Below are positions 6,477 to 8,001 of a stretch of DNA of 8,001 bases, in pieces. The notes under the pieces are model-generated. The model ran no database searches, was not told where the DNA came from, and saw nothing but the letters and a program-made list of their open reading frames with translations. The stretch is from Chloroflexota bacterium. Lineage in GTDB: Bacteria > Chloroflexota > Dehalococcoidia > Lucifugimonadales > JADFKI01. The DNA is taken from NCBI GenBank assembly GCA_009838595.1, contig VXRI01000413.1, forward strand, positions 1-8,001, written 5' to 3'. The stretch's first letter is position 1. Every line of letters starts with the position of its first letter. A program made the position numbers and the translations under genes.

Positions 6477-6781
6477 TTGAAAAATCCGTCGGAATAGTTC
6501 CAAACTTGGTGAGAAACTGGGCGCGCGTGTACACATTCGGACTTCCTTCCGAAATTCGCGAAGCAAGGCGCGCCGAGATAGAATCCGACCTATGGGAGCA
6601 CATCCACGACTCGGAGTTGGGCAGAAACGCCCCCTCTCCGTTTTGCGCTTCGCACGCGCTCATCCGCCTACTGGCGGGAGTGCCAGACGACCTGATCTGG
6701 CGCATCGAGCAAGCCAAAAACTATTCTATGGAAAGGGACAGCCACATCCTGTCCATCAATGTAAGTTCGGAGGTAAAAGAA
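6473..6781 (+). CDS. Truncated PadR-partner (HAAS-like) N-terminal module, open in frame into purC
   Basis: A 103-codon stretch beginning at the ATG that overlaps the PadR stop (ATGA). It has no stop codon and continues in frame through purC to 7627, giving a 384-codon open frame. Residues 16-46 (WARVYTFGLPSEIREARR, then AEIESDLWEHIHD) and 62-79 (ALIRLLAGVPDDLIWRIE) match what I remember of the cytoplasmic N-terminal module of proteins encoded next to PadR regulators, related to the HAAS/DUF1700 type. In those proteins transmembrane helices follow; here none do. Residues 81-103 are a polar stretch corresponding to the purC leader, including its GGAGGT site. AAAGGGGGA lies about 12 bases before the ATG. 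Either the protein is made as an N-terminal extension of PurC, or this is the remnant of a gene whose 3' part was deleted. Family assignment is by memory of sequence pattern. Confidence 0.6.
6736..6754 (+). promoter_or_regulatory. Small inverted repeat before the purC ribosome binding site
   Basis: GGACAG (6736-6741) pairs with CTGTCC (6749-6754) across a seven-base loop, ending 14 bases before the purC GGAGGT. It may be a remnant of the original purC leader or simply chance; with only six pairs the support is modest. Confidence 0.25.
6769..6774 (+). promoter_or_regulatory. Ribosome binding site of purC
   Basis: A full GGAGGT, seven bases before the ATG at 6782. It lies inside the open frame that comes from upstream, and shows that purC retains its own initiation site whether or not the upstream frame is translated through it. 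Confidence 0.8.
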
Positions 6782-7627
6782 ATGACCGCAATCCTAGAAA
6801 CAACCCTGCCCAATCGTCTGTATCAAGGCAAAGTGCGCGACACATACGACCTCGGGGACGGCTTGCTGCTGATGGTAGCAACCGACCGCACATCCGCGTT
6901 CGATGTCGTGCTGCCCACCGGCATTCCGGAGAAAGGCGCTGTGCTTTGCCAGATTTCTGCATTCTGGTTCGACAAGACGGCGGACATTATCCCTAACCAC
7001 TTCGTTTCGCTCGGCGCCGACCGCGCCGACTTGGGCTTGGACGAAGACATCGCACGACGAGCAATGGTCGTCAAACGAGCGGAGCGCATAGATGTCGAGT
7101 GCATCGTGCGCGGGTTCATCACCGGATCCGCGTGGAGTGAATATCGACGCAGCGGCACAGTCGCCGGACAGCCGATGCCTGAAGGTTTGCAGGATGGCGA
7201 TATGTTCCCGGAGCCGCTCTTCACGCCAAGCACGAAGGCTGAAGAAGGGCACGACGAGAATATCACCGTGGCGCAGATGGAAGACCTCGTGGGCAAGGAA
7301 CTGACGGAGACGCTGTCGAAAGCATCCATCGAGGTGTACTCGCACGCAAGGGATTATGCGCGAGAAAAGGGTATCATCATCGCCGATACGAAGTTTGAAT
7401 TCGGCATCATCGACGGCGAAGTATCTCTAATCGACGAAGTGCTGACGCCTGACTCCAGCCGCTTCTGGGATATGGACGGATACGCGCCCGGCAAGTCGCA
7501 ACCGAGCTACGACAAGCAGTTCGTGCGCGATTGGCTCGACGCGCAAGGCTGGGATCACGAACCGCCCGCGCCTGAGTTGCCGGACGACATCGTTGCTGCA
7601 ACGAAAGACCGCTACCTAGAAGCGTAA
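6782..7627 (+). CDS. purC: Phosphoribosylaminoimidazole-succinocarboxamide synthase (SAICAR synthetase)
   Basis: Joins aspartate to CAIR with ATP, the step right after PurE. 281 aa from the ATG at 6782, matching the longer (yeast-like) form of the family. Seen: the nucleotide-binding N-terminus LYQGKVRDTYDL (13-24), ATDRTSAFDVVLPTGIPEKG (33-52), and the substrate motif ECIVRGFITGSAWSEY (106-121). Further on are EPLFTPSTKAEEGHDENI, IADTKFEFG (with Asp202, Lys204, Glu206) and DEVLTPDSSRFW (218-229), then YAPGKSQPSYDKQFVRDWL. The start is supported by GGAGGT seven bases upstream and by homology beginning there. The frame is also open upstream to the ATG at 6473, which would add a 103-residue regulator-partner module. 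A normal operon would place purC directly after purE; here a PadR unit with its own promoter stands between them. Confidence 0.96.
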   Translation: MTAILETTLPNRLYQGKVRDTYDLGDGLLLMVATDRTSAFDVVLPTGIPEKGAVLCQISAFWFDKTADIIPNHFVSLGADRADLGLDEDIARRAMVVKRAERIDVECIVRGFITGSAWSEYRRSGTVAGQPMPEGLQDGDMFPEPLFTPSTKAEEGHDENITVAQMEDLVGKELTETLSKASIEVYSHARDYAREKGIIIADTKFEFGIIDGEVSLIDEVLTPDSSRFWDMDGYAPGKSQPSYDKQFVRDWLDAQGWDHEPPAPELPDDIVAATKDRYLEA

Positions 7628-7697
7628 TACAGATTGAAACGCGAAACGCAATCATACCTAAACATCGCGAACCAATTAAAGAATCAGCGAGAATCCA

Positions 7698-8001
7698 ATG
7701 ACTACTAGGGCGAAACGACCGACACCGACCCAAGTCCGCGCGGCGCGCAGAAGGCGGCAGGCACGGCGCAAGAGAATGCTCGCGATAGGAGGATTCACAA
7801 TCGCCGGCGGCGTGGCGTTTCTGCTTATCCTCTCGCTAATTTTGCCAGGTCTGCCGCTCGACACGCTGTTCCGAGGCGGCGGCGACATTTTCGGGACTGG
7901 CGCGGCGGAGGCGCAGTCGTTCAATGTCGAAGTTGCCGATTTTCAGGTAGAGACGGATGAAAGCGACTCGCCCGGTGATAGCGCTGCGGCGCCTCCATTG
8001 C
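7698..8001 (+). CDS. Single-pass membrane protein of unknown function, N-terminal part (runs off the right edge)
   Basis: 101 codons are visible with no stop. A very basic N-terminus (residues 4-26, with the cluster RAARRRRQARRKR) precedes one hydrophobic segment at about 28-50 (LAIGGFTIAGGVAFLLILSL and following). By the positive-inside rule the short N-terminus is cytoplasmic and the rest is exported. The segment after the membrane is Gly/Ala rich, then acidic (FQVETDESDSPGD). It could be a signal-anchor protein; Chloroflexota and actinobacterial DUF3105 proteins begin similarly, but the diagnostic part lies outside the window. The ATG at 7698 is the first in frame after purC (70-base gap) and has only a weak GCGAG ahead of it. 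Codon use looks like that of the neighbours. Function unknown. Confidence 0.7.
   Translation, partial: MTTRAKRPTPTQVRAARRRRQARRKRMLAIGGFTIAGGVAFLLILSLILPGLPLDTLFRGGGDIFGTGAAEAQSFNVEVADFQVETDESDSPGDSAAAPPL

Noticed and set aside
7636..7649. GAAACGC repeated twice in tandem
   Set aside because: Only two seven-base copies in a short gap; no sign of a longer repeat or array.

Overview
The window is a stretch of bacterial chromosome, moderately GC-rich, with densely packed housekeeping genes. The style of the proteins suggests a Chloroflexota bacterium of the Dehalococcoidia/SAR202 kind. The main hints are a polyprenyl synthetase of the WWVWGPAQAINAGDG type, a PadR regulator paired with a short YTxGLPxExRxxRRAEIxSDLWE partner, and guaA-mazG-purD-purE clustering. 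This assignment rests on remembered family resemblance, not on a search.

Minus strand, 1-2001: a tightly coupled operon transcribed leftward. It runs from a YrdC/TsaC-type tRNA threonylcarbamoylation factor (1369-2001) to a polyprenyl-diphosphate-synthase-like protein (338-1372) and then phosphoglycerate kinase (338 to beyond the left edge). Each junction overlaps (GTGA at 1369-1372, TGATG at 336-340). The polyprenyl synthetase homologue keeps its first Asp-rich motif but has lost the second and the GKRxRP motif.

2002-2161 is an AT-rich divergent promoter region. It holds a plausible -10 for the leftward operon and a long inverted repeat (2093-2126) in front of guaA.

Plus strand, 2162-5944: a purine operon of guaA (GMP synthase), a MazG-like pyrophosphohydrolase, purD (GAR synthetase) and purE (AIR carboxylase / N5-CAIR mutase). 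guaA/mazG overlap by 10 bases and mazG/purD by 4; purE follows after 47 bases with a good ribosome binding site.

5945-6116 is a gap with a hairpin element and then a near-consensus promoter (TTGACT-18-TATAAT) whose spacer is a TAGGAA/TTCCTA palindrome. The predicted transcript would begin at the start codon of a PadR-type regulator (6117-6476), so it may be leaderless and autoregulated.

The PadR gene overlaps by ATGA a short open frame (6473-6781) that matches the N-terminal cytoplasmic module of PadR-partner membrane proteins. Its membrane part is missing, and it runs without a stop into purC (SAICAR synthetase, 6782-7627), which keeps its own GGAGGT site. This padR-truncated partner-purC arrangement, interrupting a purine operon, is the most unusual thing in the window. 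At the right edge a single-pass membrane protein of unknown function begins (7698 onward).
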